Source: Fragilaria radians
Taxonomy: Eukaryota; Bacillariophyta; Fragilariophyceae; Fragilariales; Fragilariaceae
NCBI GenBank assembly: GCA_900642245.1
Contig: CAAAJI010000088.1
Coordinates: 109,898 to 132,262, forward strand
DNA length: 22,365 nucleotides
Direction of reading: 5' to 3'
In this document: positions 11,748 to 21,500 of the stretch, in pieces
Position numbering within the stretch: the stretch's first letter is position 1
Layout of the letters: each line of letters starts with the position of its first letter
Position numbers and translations under genes: made by a program
Notes under the pieces: model-generated
The model's input: the letters and a program-made list of their open reading frames with translations, nothing else
Databases searched by the model: none
Told to the model about the DNA's origin: nothing

Positions 11748-11819
11748 CATATCAATACGGTAGGAATAACTACAGATTCCCAAGTAACAAAGGGGAATCT
11801 ATCAAGGTTCACGATTCAT

Positions 11820-11845
11820 GAATCCAAGTCGTGAATCTAAGTCGT
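11820..11845. repeat. Short tandem repeat beside the gap
   Basis: GAATCCAAGTCGT at 11820-11832 is followed directly by GAATCTAAGTCGT at 11833-11845, with one mismatch. A 12-bp palindrome GATTCATGAATC overlaps at 11813-11824. Related GATTCCCAAG and GAATCTATCAAG strings occur just upstream (about 11775-11805). It may be the edge of a larger repeat lost in the gap. Confidence 0.6.
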
Positions 11846-12644
11846 AAAGCTAAGATCACAAAGTCTAAAGGAATCTAGCACATAAGCTAAAGAGACAACG
11901 TGGTCAAGGAAACACGTTGCAATTGATTCACAAGAGACCTAAGATAAATGCGACTTTTAGATCATAATTTTGCAAATTTGTATAAACTCTTAGAGCAGCT
12001 TTGTGCAATGTGTCCCAGATTGAATTCTCCAGATTCACACCAGGAATGAGCATGAAACATCTATCTATCCATAAAGTGCTGCTAAGGGCATGCCAAACAT
12101 TCCAAACCTCAGGCAAATCCAGCAAATAGTACATTGATACGCGTTACCTAGTTACATCTACGCCAAATTGACTCAGACAGTGACAGACTCTGATGATTTC
12201 AGAGTTTGCTTTATATGCATATATTCAGTGACGTCTACAACACAGAAAAAGGATCAGAATGACAATTTGGATTAAATTCAAAGTTAAAACAGTTACTTAT
12301 TCCGCGCGAATAGGTTTCAGCAATGATAGCATTAATACTCATCGTTTAACACTGAAAATAGCAAGTTTATGTTTAGGGAGGAGTGTGTTGTATGCTCAAA
12401 TAGGGACTACGCCCGCGCTTCTCCTGAGGAAGTATCTGCACTTTTTTCACTAAAATCTTCCAAAAGTATCCATAAAAGCCAACATTTGAAGTCTGTAAGA
12501 CAGTCGATCCAAACTGCATTCTTTGTGGAACTTTTTTTTAGACTTCGTCCTAGAATTCATGCTATACGGTAGTATGGTAGTTGTTACTAGTGACATGTGT
12601 GGATTTTTTTGGATACCCAACACAACAAACAAAAAAGAAAGATC
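11846..12644. other. Upstream region of the aminopeptidase gene
   Basis: Three short open frames occur (11928-12134 minus, 12259-12453 plus, 12369-12572 plus). None has a recognised domain, and the two plus-strand ones overlap in different frames. The segment should contain the promoter and 5' leader of the aspartyl aminopeptidase gene. The start context at 12645 is A-rich, as expected for a leader. No TATA-like or other element could be assigned with confidence. Confidence 0.4.
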
Positions 12645-14156
12645 ATGACAGATGTTTCCTCCTCCTCCTCCTTCACCACCACATTCGCTTTAAAGGCATG
12701 TGATTTTCTCACTAACTCTCCTGATCCCTTTCATGCTGTAGCCAACTGTGTTGAGAAGCTTCAAGCCGCGGGATTTCAAGCATTGCGAAAACGAGAACCC
12801 TTTGCAGGTAAATTGCAATTGGGTGGGAAGTATTATTATACGATAAATCATTCTGCCTTGGTAGCATTCACTGTTGGTGGAGTATACGTTGCAGGAAATG
12901 GTTTCGTATCCCTCGGTGGTCATACGGATTCACCCAACCTAAAGGTCAAACCACGATCTCAAGTACTTCCCCGACAGGGGTGTCTCCAATTGGGAGTCGA
13001 ATGTTACGGTGGTGGTCTTTGGCATACTTGGTTTGATCGTGACTTGGGACTCTCAGGACGTGTCCTAGTTCGTGAGAATAAGGATGGTGTGGATGGAATG
13101 ATATCTCAGAAGCTCGTCAAGCTCGATCAACCTCTGGCCCGTGTCTCCACACTCTGTATTCACTTACAATCACCTGAGGAACGGGCAGCTTTCAAGTTTA
13201 ATAAAGAGGATCATCTTCTTCCTATTATTGGAACGCAGAGTAAGTTAGAGACAGAGGCAGAAAGGCAGTTGAATGATTGGCAGAAAGGCCAGGAACCATT
13301 GCTACTGAAGGCAATTGCCAGCAAATTGAATATTGACATTGATCAAATTGCTGATTTGGAATTGAATCTATTTGATGTCCAACCAGCATCATTGGCTGGC
13401 ATTCAGAATGAGTTCTTGAATTCGGCACGATTGGATAATCTTGCCACAGTATTTTGTGCCACAGAAGCATTGATTGACCATTCGACAAATATCATGGACG
13501 ACCCCAACATTTGTATGGCTGTCTTCTTCGATCATGAAGAAGTGGGAAGCAACAGTGCCGAGGGAGCTGGATCGCCGGCCATGATGGAGGCAGTTCGTCG
13601 GATATCAGATGCTTTAAGTGATACACCAGGAAGTCTCAATCCTGATTTGTATGCCTGTTGCATTCGAAACTCATTTTTCCTTTCAAGTGATATGGCTCAT
13701 GCAGTTCATCCTAATTATGCCTCCAAGCACGAAGCCAACCACGCTCCAAAATTGAATGGTGGTGTCGTCATCAAGACGAATCAAAATCAACGGTATGCCA
13801 CCAACACAATCACGGGGTTTGTAATTCGTGAATTGGGGCGTCTTGAAAATATACCCATTCAAGAATTTGTTGTCCGCAACGATTGCTTATGTGGTTCCAC
13901 CATTGGACCCATAATCAGTTCCTTAACTGGGATTCGTACTGTTGATATAGGTATGCCACAATTATCCATGCATTCCTGTCGAGAAGTCATGGGTGTAGAA
14001 GATTGTAAGTACTAGTCGTATCCATCACCGTTTGCTACTTTAATATTATCCAAAATTCAATCCTAACTCATCTGATCTGCAGTAACGCATGGATTCAAGA
14101 TGTTTAAGTCTTACTTTAAGAATTTTAGGAGCATTGACGATAAGTTGGAGGGATAA
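12645..14156 (+). CDS. DNPEP: Aspartyl aminopeptidase, peptidase family M18, two exons
   Basis: Model: join 12645-14004, 14083-14156; 477 residues, close to the 475 of human DNPEP. The enzyme is a two-zinc exopeptidase that removes N-terminal Asp or Glu from peptides, usually in the cytosol as a dodecamer. Visible metal and catalytic positions: His93 and Asp95 in GGHTDSPNL, the bridging Asp264 in SARLDNLATVF, Glu298 and Glu299 in FFDHEEVGSNSAEGAGS, Asp349 in SSDMAHAVHPNY and His443 in MPQLSMHSCRE. All are intact. The unspliced frame would end CKY at 14015, without the conserved tail. Removing the 78-nt intron restores GVEDLTHGFKMFKSYFKNFR and a stop at 14154-14156, which fits the family C-terminus. 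The Met at 12645 is preferred to the in-frame Met at 12597 because it gives the family length. No targeting peptide is evident. Plus-strand neighbour of the Cys-cluster gene, about 1.2 kb apart. Confidence 0.95.
14005..14082 (+). other. Intron of the aspartyl aminopeptidase gene
   Basis: 78 nt, donor GTAAGT, acceptor CTGCAG, with a CTAAC branch-point-like string about 20 nt before the acceptor (14063-14067). It interrupts the codon for Leu in GVEDL after its first base. Splicing restores the conserved M18 C-terminus, which is strong support. It contains an in-frame stop soon after the donor, so retention would remove the last 24 residues. Confidence 0.9.
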
Positions 14157-15103
14157 CAAGTCCAGATCTATGATACAAAAATTCAAGGGTTATAACCGAA
14201 AACTCTACATGTTTCATAACTAAACTCAAACGGACTCTTTTTTGCTCCATTAAATACAAGTGCATGCGTCAAACTTACTTCTCTCTATTGGGATTATCCT
14301 CACCCACATAGTATGTAATCAATCTATAAGCAAGTATTGGTCTTTAGATGTAGAATATATGTTCGTGACGATGATGCTTGGAGCCTGGTTGGAATATGCA
14401 CTTCTCTTGTTTCTTCAAATGGAAGACCAGAGTTAGGCAGTCTGCAAGTAGTTCTACTTGGTGTTTATTCTTGAAGTGAAACCAATGATTGGATGATATA
14501 TTTGTATATACCAATATTTTACAAAGCCACTGGGGATTTTTCAATTGATGACATCATGTATGCCATTAATTGGGTTGATGATGCCTATGAAAAAAATAAT
14601 CTAATCGGATTGGGTTGTATCTACTCAGGTTAGAATACTTTTTAGAAGTCCAGTCTATAGTGCAGTCCAAAGAAATGTCACATTCAGGATGTTAGATGTT
14701 TGAGAATGCCTGGATTATTCTACTACACACTGATGCACATATTGCGTACTACACAGTACATGTAATCATTGTTACATTGTTGAGTTGCACAAACTCTTTT
14801 CTCGTATTGTTTTGATATCCTTGCATCAGATGTATTTCTGATGAGCTAGGTTCATAAAAATGTTGCGCACCATTTAAACTCAAAGCAACGCACTATTGCA
14901 TGAGAGAACACATTGACAGAATGTTGTTGCCGATTCCGTTTTTGCAGTCCTGATTTAAAAATTCAAAATTACATAGATGTGTAAAGCCGTTGACTTGCTC
15001 GTAGACAAAAATATTCATATGTTATCGTTTTGAACGCCAATGAGGAATTTAAATTCCTAATTGTTCGGCGTTGCGAGAAATTACGACTCTTACGCTTTTT
15101 TCG
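14157..15103. other. Intergenic region, nothing recognised
   Basis: 3' flank of the aminopeptidase gene and upstream part of the next gene. The only ORF (14344-14544 minus, 66 codons) has no recognisable similarity or coding character. No RNA gene, repeat or transposon motif was seen. Confidence 0.5.
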
Positions 15104-15196
15104 ATGGCTCGGATTTTCTGGCGAAATTTTGGGTCAAGATTGCTCCTGTTCAACGGAAGTAGATTATTAAATAGATGTACATCGGCATTTCCTCCA

Positions 15197-15356
15197 GTAA
15201 GTTTCAGCTAGTAAATGCGTTGAGTTTTCTTCATTAAACTATCCATACCTGAAGTTACCATTCATAAATTTGTTCAAATTTTGACCCTAATGAATGAAAA
15301 AATGTTTTGGATCTATCACATAAGATCTGTGAACTGATAAAACCTCTAAAGTTTAG
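15197..15356 (+). other. Possible intron in the 5' leader of the Cys-cluster gene
   Basis: A strong donor (CCA|GTAAGT at 15197) and an acceptor (TTTAG at 15352-15356) frame 160 nt just upstream of the start codon. The ATG at 15104 opens 31 codons up to the donor, but that frame does not join the main reading frame across this intron. The candidate therefore concerns untranslated leader, or a short upstream ORF, rather than the protein. Purely a sequence-pattern proposal. Confidence 0.3.
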
Positions 15357-15367
15357 ATGACGACAGA

Positions 15368-17374
15368 ATGCCTCATCTAAAAGGAGAAAAGGATGAAAGC
15401 ACTTCAGAAAAACAGGATAGTCATGATAACGCTATCGAACACGGCGAAACCGCCACAATCAGTTCAAAATGTAACGAGGGACCAGAGATGCTGTTGTCGT
15501 TTGCCTCAACAATAACCAAGCATGCCCCAGTAGCTAGGTCTCAGTTACCTCAAGCAGAATACAAAGATCAGTCTTATGTAACGCCGTTTTCTTGTGATCA
15601 ACGACCCTCTAAGACCTATGAGCGCTCCACAAATGATGATTCTTCACCAGAACCAGAAAGTGCTAAGGCAATCAGTGTATTCGGGACAGGAGCACGACAA
15701 TTGTTCCCTTCGCCCATTCGGTGCACTAAGGCACAGAACAGTGATGATGATGTTGACGAATCAGATGAGGGGAAGGCTTGGCAAAACAGGCAATCACCAA
15801 CAAAAAGTGGCGGCCACCATGCTGATAGTAGGGCTGGTGGGTACATGTACCCAAATTTCGGTGTACACTCATATCATGGATATCCTCCACCTCCGCCTCC
15901 CCCTTACATGTATCATGATGCTTACTCAAGGAATCGACAGGTTTATCATACACCGTATTCTCCACTTCCCAAACCGCCCCCACCTCTAGCCGATCCTAGT
16001 TCTCCATTTCGAAAACGTTTAAAACGAAGTAACGAAGAAAACAGAGAAGATGACGACGAGGATTCTGATAGCGAGAAAGAGCAAAATGGCTTGCATTCAC
16101 CTGCATCAAGTTCAATGGGTGAGGCGGCATCAAAGCAAAGAGTAATATCCCCTTCTTCTTCAATTGAAGGAGGACCGTCGAGAAATTTGAAATCTCAAGA
16201 TGACGAAAGTACTACCGAGGTAAACGGAAAAACTTCAAAATCCAAATCTAAAACGCAAAGTCAATCCTCTCAACAGTCATCTCTGGGTTATGCACAATAT
16301 CCCCCGCCTGATGCTAGTTACAGTAAAACGCACAGTTCATATCAACAGTATTACGCTCCTAGAACAGCAAATTACGGATATTCATATCCACATCCTTTTA
16401 ACAAAAGCCACACCCCCAACGGCGACTGGAGGATGCCCCCTCATGCCTCATTTCCTCCTCCCCATGTGCATGCTCCATACTTTCCGCATCCAGCACACTT
16501 CCCCTATGGCCAGACAGCTCCATACCACCAATATCATTACCCTCCTCCTCAACCATCTCCTCCAATTCCTCCAACTCCACCTAATGTACAATCTCAAAAC
16601 GAAGCTGTCCAAAGCAGCGAAAAGTCGGATAACACTACAAAGTCTCCACCTTCTTCTACGACTGAGATCAAATCCGTGGCAGAATGGCAAAGAGCAGCGT
16701 TGACCACGGGAAAAGCTCCTAGTACTAACCGCTGTCTACCATTAAAAGGTCCTATCCCCTCCAAATTTTGGGGTGAAGCGGATAAAGCTAGGGAGTCGTT
16801 GATTCCAGAATTTCATCAGCTCGTGAATTATCCAGATTACCTTACCAAAGTGCGACTAAATGGTACGGAAGTACCGAATCCCACCTTTTCAGAAACTGGA
16901 AGGAGACCATGTGTTATGTGCGGCAAGTTACGAATCTGCTCCGCATCTTGTGCCCAAGGGATTGCCAGTGCACCACGTCGTACCAAGGTGCAGGCAGAGG
17001 AAGGAGATGATGAGGAAGAACAAGATTCGACGCACATCATCCCTCGTCAAAATAAGGGATTGTGTACGGTATGCGATGTTACAGTTTGGGTAATTGCCGA
17101 AAGCAACTTGGAAATTAAATGGTGCAAAGGATGTAAGAACTTTCGTCCCTGGGCTGCCTTTGGTGATAAGGGACTTGCTACGAAATGCGTCCGCTGTCGA
17201 GAGCGCCAACGTGAAAAATATGCCAATCAAAAGGATGAATTGCGTCGTCGGAGACTTCAACAAAATCAACAAGTAGATTTTGACGGCAGTAGTATGGACG
17301 CACTTTCACAGCAACAAGAGATTGATGCCGCTAAGGGATTACGAGACTTGTTGTCGGCATCTGCAACTATTTAA
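15368..17374 (+). CDS. Proline-rich, probably nuclear protein with C-terminal Cys cluster
   Basis: 668 residues, no intron. The first two thirds are low-complexity: a run of seven prolines near residue 175, further Pro/Tyr/His-rich stretches (about 380-420), acidic clusters (DDDEDSDSEKE) and a basic FRKRLKRS at 214-221 that could be a nuclear localisation signal. A folded region starts near 440 (SVAEWQRAALTTGK, then PLKGPIPSKFWGEADK and YPDYLTKVRLNG). Ten cysteines follow, arranged as C-x2-C-x5-C-x3-C (515-528) and C-x2-C-x16-C-x2-C-x17-C-x2-C (566-610). They end in CVRCRERQREKY and a basic helix. The paired CxxC motifs suggest zinc binding, perhaps with DNA, RNA or chromatin. No named family is recognised; the module may be restricted to diatoms or stramenopiles. 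The start at 15368 is the first in-frame ATG after a stop at 15347-15349. Confidence 0.88.
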   Translation: MPHLKGEKDESTSEKQDSHDNAIEHGETATISSKCNEGPEMLLSFASTITKHAPVARSQLPQAEYKDQSYVTPFSCDQRPSKTYERSTNDDSSPEPESAKAISVFGTGARQLFPSPIRCTKAQNSDDDVDESDEGKAWQNRQSPTKSGGHHADSRAGGYMYPNFGVHSYHGYPPPPPPPYMYHDAYSRNRQVYHTPYSPLPKPPPPLADPSSPFRKRLKRSNEENREDDDEDSDSEKEQNGLHSPASSSMGEAASKQRVISPSSSIEGGPSRNLKSQDDESTTEVNGKTSKSKSKTQSQSSQQSSLGYAQYPPPDASYSKTHSSYQQYYAPRTANYGYSYPHPFNKSHTPNGDWRMPPHASFPPPHVHAPYFPHPAHFPYGQTAPYHQYHYPPPQPSPPIPPTPPNVQSQNEAVQSSEKSDNTTKSPPSSTTEIKSVAEWQRAALTTGKAPSTNRCLPLKGPIPSKFWGEADKARESLIPEFHQLVNYPDYLTKVRLNGTEVPNPTFSETGRRPCVMCGKLRICSASCAQGIASAPRRTKVQAEEGDDEEEQDSTHIIPRQNKGLCTVCDVTVWVIAESNLEIKWCKGCKNFRPWAAFGDKGLATKCVRCRERQREKYANQKDELRRRRLQQNQQVDFDGSSMDALSQQQEIDAAKGLRDLLSASATI

Positions 17375-17664
17375 AATCAAAATAACTTGGTTTATTTTTG
17401 CTGAAAAAGAGATTCGGTGTAAATTAAACTTAATAGATTTGACCTTATGCCTTGTCACTGTTAATTCAATCTCTTCATTTGGAATGGTAAATTGCAAAAA
17501 GAACCAAAAGGAGATAACAGAAAAGGCTTTTGGATTCTGTGATAATGCGGGGGAAGTGTAATGTAAGTTTAATTCTTTTATCAAGACAATGCATAATTCA
17601 AACTAAAAGTAAAAAAATATGCACACTATTGGCTTAATAAGAAGGAATAAAGGTAAAGCGCTAG
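17375..17664. other. Short intergenic spacer
   Basis: AT-rich 3' flank of the Cys-cluster gene up to the first recognisable copia gag residue. An ORF at 17280-17561 starts inside the upstream gene in another frame and is not supported. No LTR or target-site repeat was identified. Confidence 0.4.
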
Positions 17665-18332
17665 GGCTTCAAGGATGTTTTGTTGGGGAAAGTAAGAATT
17701 CCCAAAACTGATGAAGTTTATGATATAGATTCAGAAGAAGGAAAGAAACTACTTATGGCTTCTGATGTAAATGAATTGGCTTATACAGAGCTACTCTTAT
17801 CTTTTGATGACAAGACCAGTAGTGAAAAGGTAATGATTAACCTAGTGAAAGGTTGCAAAAGTAAGGATCATATTGACAGTAATGTGTTCCTTCCATGGGA
17901 TAGATTGAAGAACAAGTTTGAGCCCTTCTCTGTACCCTCTTCAGTTGAATTTAGAAGCTATTGCATCAGTGTGCTTTTAAAGAAAGGACAAGATAAAGAA
18001 GTCTGGTTAGCTGAACTTGACTAATGCATGAAGCTTGAAGAATTGGGATCCAACATCAGTGATCACCAATTTATGATTCATATTTTGAATAACATGAATT
18101 ATGACTACAATCTCCAACTAGGAGCAATGATGCATAAGCTCTTAAATCATAAAATCAAGATGTTGACTATTGATGAAATCCAGGACAATCTTAAATTAAG
18201 AATGGAAACTTAAACATGAAATACAACTTCAAAATAGTAGATAAAGATGCTCAAGAAGTTGCTTTATTTCAAGGACAGCTTCAAGGAAAATGTAGAAATG
18301 ATGGAAAGATTGGTCACAACGCTCAAAATTGT
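17665..18332 (+). mobile_element. Ty1/copia gag fragment (copy C)
   Basis: The best preserved of the three gag relics. It runs from GFKDVLLGKVRIPK through NELAYTELLLSFDD, INLVKGCKSKDHIDSN, WDRLKNKFEPFSVPSS and KKGQDKEVWLAELD. One in-frame TAA (18022-18024) interrupts it. The same frame then continues with MKLEELGSNISDHQFMIHIL and DEIQDNLKLRMET to 18213. A frameshift leads to a zinc-knuckle relic, CRNDGKIGHNAQNC (18291-18332), in which the second Cys is replaced by Asp. This is the UBN2-type gag of copia elements. It lacks its N-terminus, and everything after the first knuckle is missing. About 200 bases further right begins the oppositely oriented ATPase-nuclease gene. Not functional as a gag gene. 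Confidence 0.85.
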
Positions 18333-18540
18333 AAAATATATAAAATATCCATTTGCTCTAATGCAAGGTAGACATCAACACTCTGCCAACCAACACTGGC
18401 AAAGATGCAATATGGATCTGATCAAAAGGTTTCTCTTAAGCAGATAGCTAGTTGCCCATTAAGACAAGGAGGTTTCATCAAATATTAGGTACTAAGGTTG
18501 TTAGTCTTGTTAAGTCTGATAAAAAAATTGGATCCTTGCT

Positions 18541-21500
18541 TTATTTATTCCCTGTAAAGCCTTTCAAAATGCTATTATCCACACCAAAGGTATCATTATC
18601 ACCCAAAGCATTAATACCAAAAACATTCTGCCCATCAGGCATAACTGAAAGGCATAAAAACTCTATGGTCCTTTCTTCAGAAGTGTGCATGCCCTGTCCA
18701 ACATTGATGGCAATAAACAGGTTTTTATGTGTGTCTAGTAGATTGCGATAACTCATTGCTTGTTTGAGTGCCTCCTTCATGTGGTTCTTACCATGATTTG
18801 ATACAGATACACACTTAATCTCCATGATGACCCCCACATCCTTATTAGTCATTTTTATATCTGCTTGACCTCGTTGCTTTGAATGCAGCTTAGTGGTGTA
18901 TAGTTCACTACCAAACGTGGTATGTTGCGTCTGCAGTGCGATGTAGTTTAACAGGGAATGGATGAAGTCTTCATTGGCAAACACACCTTCTTCATTTTTA
19001 TCACCAACCAGTCTAACAGTGCAAATTACTTCCTTGAAATGATTATAGAAGTACTTGAAGTATTCTTGCATACGCTCTTGATTAGGTTGGCTCATAATGT
19101 CCTGCAGTGCATTGGTTACACTCTGAATCATGGTAGGGTCTATCGTGCAAATCTGTTGATAGTACTTTATTAATCTTTTCCCCATCTCGTGCGTGATCTC
19201 CATGTTGGGCAATATATAAGAATTCTTAACATTGCCATCTATAGTGAGATACCCCCCTATAAACAGGTAAGAAAAAAGCACTGCTAGACCATCTTGGGCA
19301 ATCTCCTTATTGCCACTGAGCATATTCTTAAGCTGTTTGAAGTCATTTACTGAAAAATCATCTATCCTGGCAAAGGAAATACATCCACCATCTACCAGCT
19401 TTTCCACCTCCTCTCTAACTTCTGGCTTTGTGACTAGGTCATCTAAGAAATCTATATTACCACTCTCCTCCCAGTGAGATTTGAAATGGTAGAGTTCTCC
19501 TCTTTTAAGATAGCTAATGATTGACCAGATATTATACTTACTGATCAACTCCTGTGGGGGTGTTGCAAGATTGCCATTGTGCTTCAGCACTTTATAACCA
19601 TTATACCAAGACTTTGCCTTGTCATGCAATGGTTTTGGCACATTAAAGTGTTCGAAGAAAAGGTCAACCTCACTTTGATCAAGTCCATAATGTTGTGCAT
19701 ACTTAGCATCAGTAAAATTAAACTTGCCAAGATTATTGAGACCAGATAACATACCACTCTTTGCAATATACTGTACCCCGGTCAGGACTCCTTTTTCTAG
19801 GTACTTGTTGCCTTTGAGGGCGGTTTCATAAATTCCCGCAAATAATTTGATAGTTTTATTGAGATCATCAGTATCAAATTCTCTGTACGCCACATTTGCA
19901 ACAGCATCATATTCATCGATTAATATCCAGACTTTCTTTTTGTCATAATGCTGATAGAGCATCTGGCTTAAGACTTTTAGACCAGATCTAATTTCATCAT
20001 CATCCAGGCCTTGTGAGGACATCATTCCAACATATCGTTTGAACTTTTCTTTCTCGTCTTCATCAAGCTTATTACTTTCTTTAAGGTAGTGATGTTCTCT
20101 AAAGCAGCTGTTCAAGACTCTCCTGACCCCTTTTCGCACAGTATCAAAGCAATCTGATTTACAACTCTTAAAATCAATATAAATGACCGGATAGGTTCCT
20201 TGTAGCTTCAAGGCATCGACTTCTTGTTTAGATTTTCGCAATAAAATTTTTGACTGAGATATTTTGAGCACAGACTTGCCACCGTCTGGATGTAGCACGT
20301 ATTTCTCCCGAAATATCTGATAGTTAGTAGTTACTATTCCGTCGTCGATCACCTTATCATTATCATCAGCCGATATCTCCAGGAATCTCTTCAACATATC
20401 AAGGTTTACCGTTTTTCCCCAGCGTCGGGGCATGGCCAACAATAGCACAGTGTCACCATCTTCCATAATGTCTTTGATGAATAAACTTTTATCAGCAAAA
20501 ATAGTGCTCATGGTCACTATATCTTCGAAATCACCATCTCGTTTAATAAGAGGAGTTGGCTTTCTTTCTGAAGCAATGTGTGCATCTAAATTTTGGCTTT
20601 TGGCTACTTGTGTGTTACCAAGCGCTGCTCCCTGAGCGACTGCGATAGATGTTGCGGCCTGAGAAGGGGGCTGCAGTGAAGTCTTGAAGTGCTCTTTTAA
20701 GTAGATTAACACTTGCACAATGGCAGGTGTTACATTGCTGCCATACTTGCGCTTATGGCCTAATGGCCGCTCACGTTCGCTCTCATCGGCTTTGCTATTT
20801 CTACTAACAATGATCTCTATTGCTGCCTTGCTTTCGCCACTAACCTGGTTACAAGAAGACGTTGCACCTAGTTTTTGATCCACATGAGTACTATTTGTAG
20901 CGAATGGCCCCTCATGCTTTGTATTATACTGTCTAGCAGCACTTTCAGTCGAGCGGTTATGATGATCATTGTGCTGCGGTTGCACTTTGACCGTGACGTC
21001 TTCTGCATTTTCCTTGAATGTTTTGTATAAAGAAAAACTATGTCCTTCGGGGATCGACCATGTACATATTTTCTCCTGCTCACTGTCTGACAGCTGTATG
21101 ACTGGCCCTCGCAACCATACTGTACCTTGGTTTGCCTCCTTATTAAGTTTCTTCAGCTCTTCCTTGATTTCATCCTCAAAAGACACTCCGCCAAACAATC
21201 CTAGTTTCCCTAGGTAGACGCAAGGGCCATAGTTAGCCTGAGAAGTGTTAAGAATATGAACACGTGCCCTGGAGGTCCACCGATCCTGTCCCTGTAGCCA
21301 GGAGAGGAAATTACCCACATCCTTAGGGCCTACTACAGGTAAAGCAAGCGTAGATACGTATGCATAGTCACTAGTTTGAAGGAATGCCTGCCATTGCCCA
21401 TCTACCTGTCTAAACGTAACGCTTTCGCCAGAGGCGGCGGTGAAACACTTACTAAACTTCTGCTCGGAATTGGGGAGAGGCTGAGTAGTATGAGACGAAG

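Noticed and set aside
11451..11812. Two minus-strand ORFs of 110 and 113 codons across the N run
   Set aside because: They exist only because undetermined bases contain no stop; almost all of their residues are unknown.
12597..12644. Upstream Met of the aminopeptidase as a start with a targeting peptide
   Set aside because: The extra 16 residues (MWIFLDTQHNKQKRKI) do not resemble a diatom plastid or mitochondrial presequence, and the next Met gives the family length.
15594..16703. Several overlapping ORFs in other frames and antisense inside the Cys-cluster gene
   Set aside because: The His/Met/Leu-rich and Glu/Arg-rich wording is what a proline-, tyrosine- and serine-rich gene gives in its other frames. 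No own domain or start context.
18247..18751. Plus-strand ORFs of 66 and 99 codons around the end of copy C
   Set aside because: The first is an off-frame reading of the zinc-knuckle region; the second is mostly antisense to the end of the ATPase-nuclease gene.
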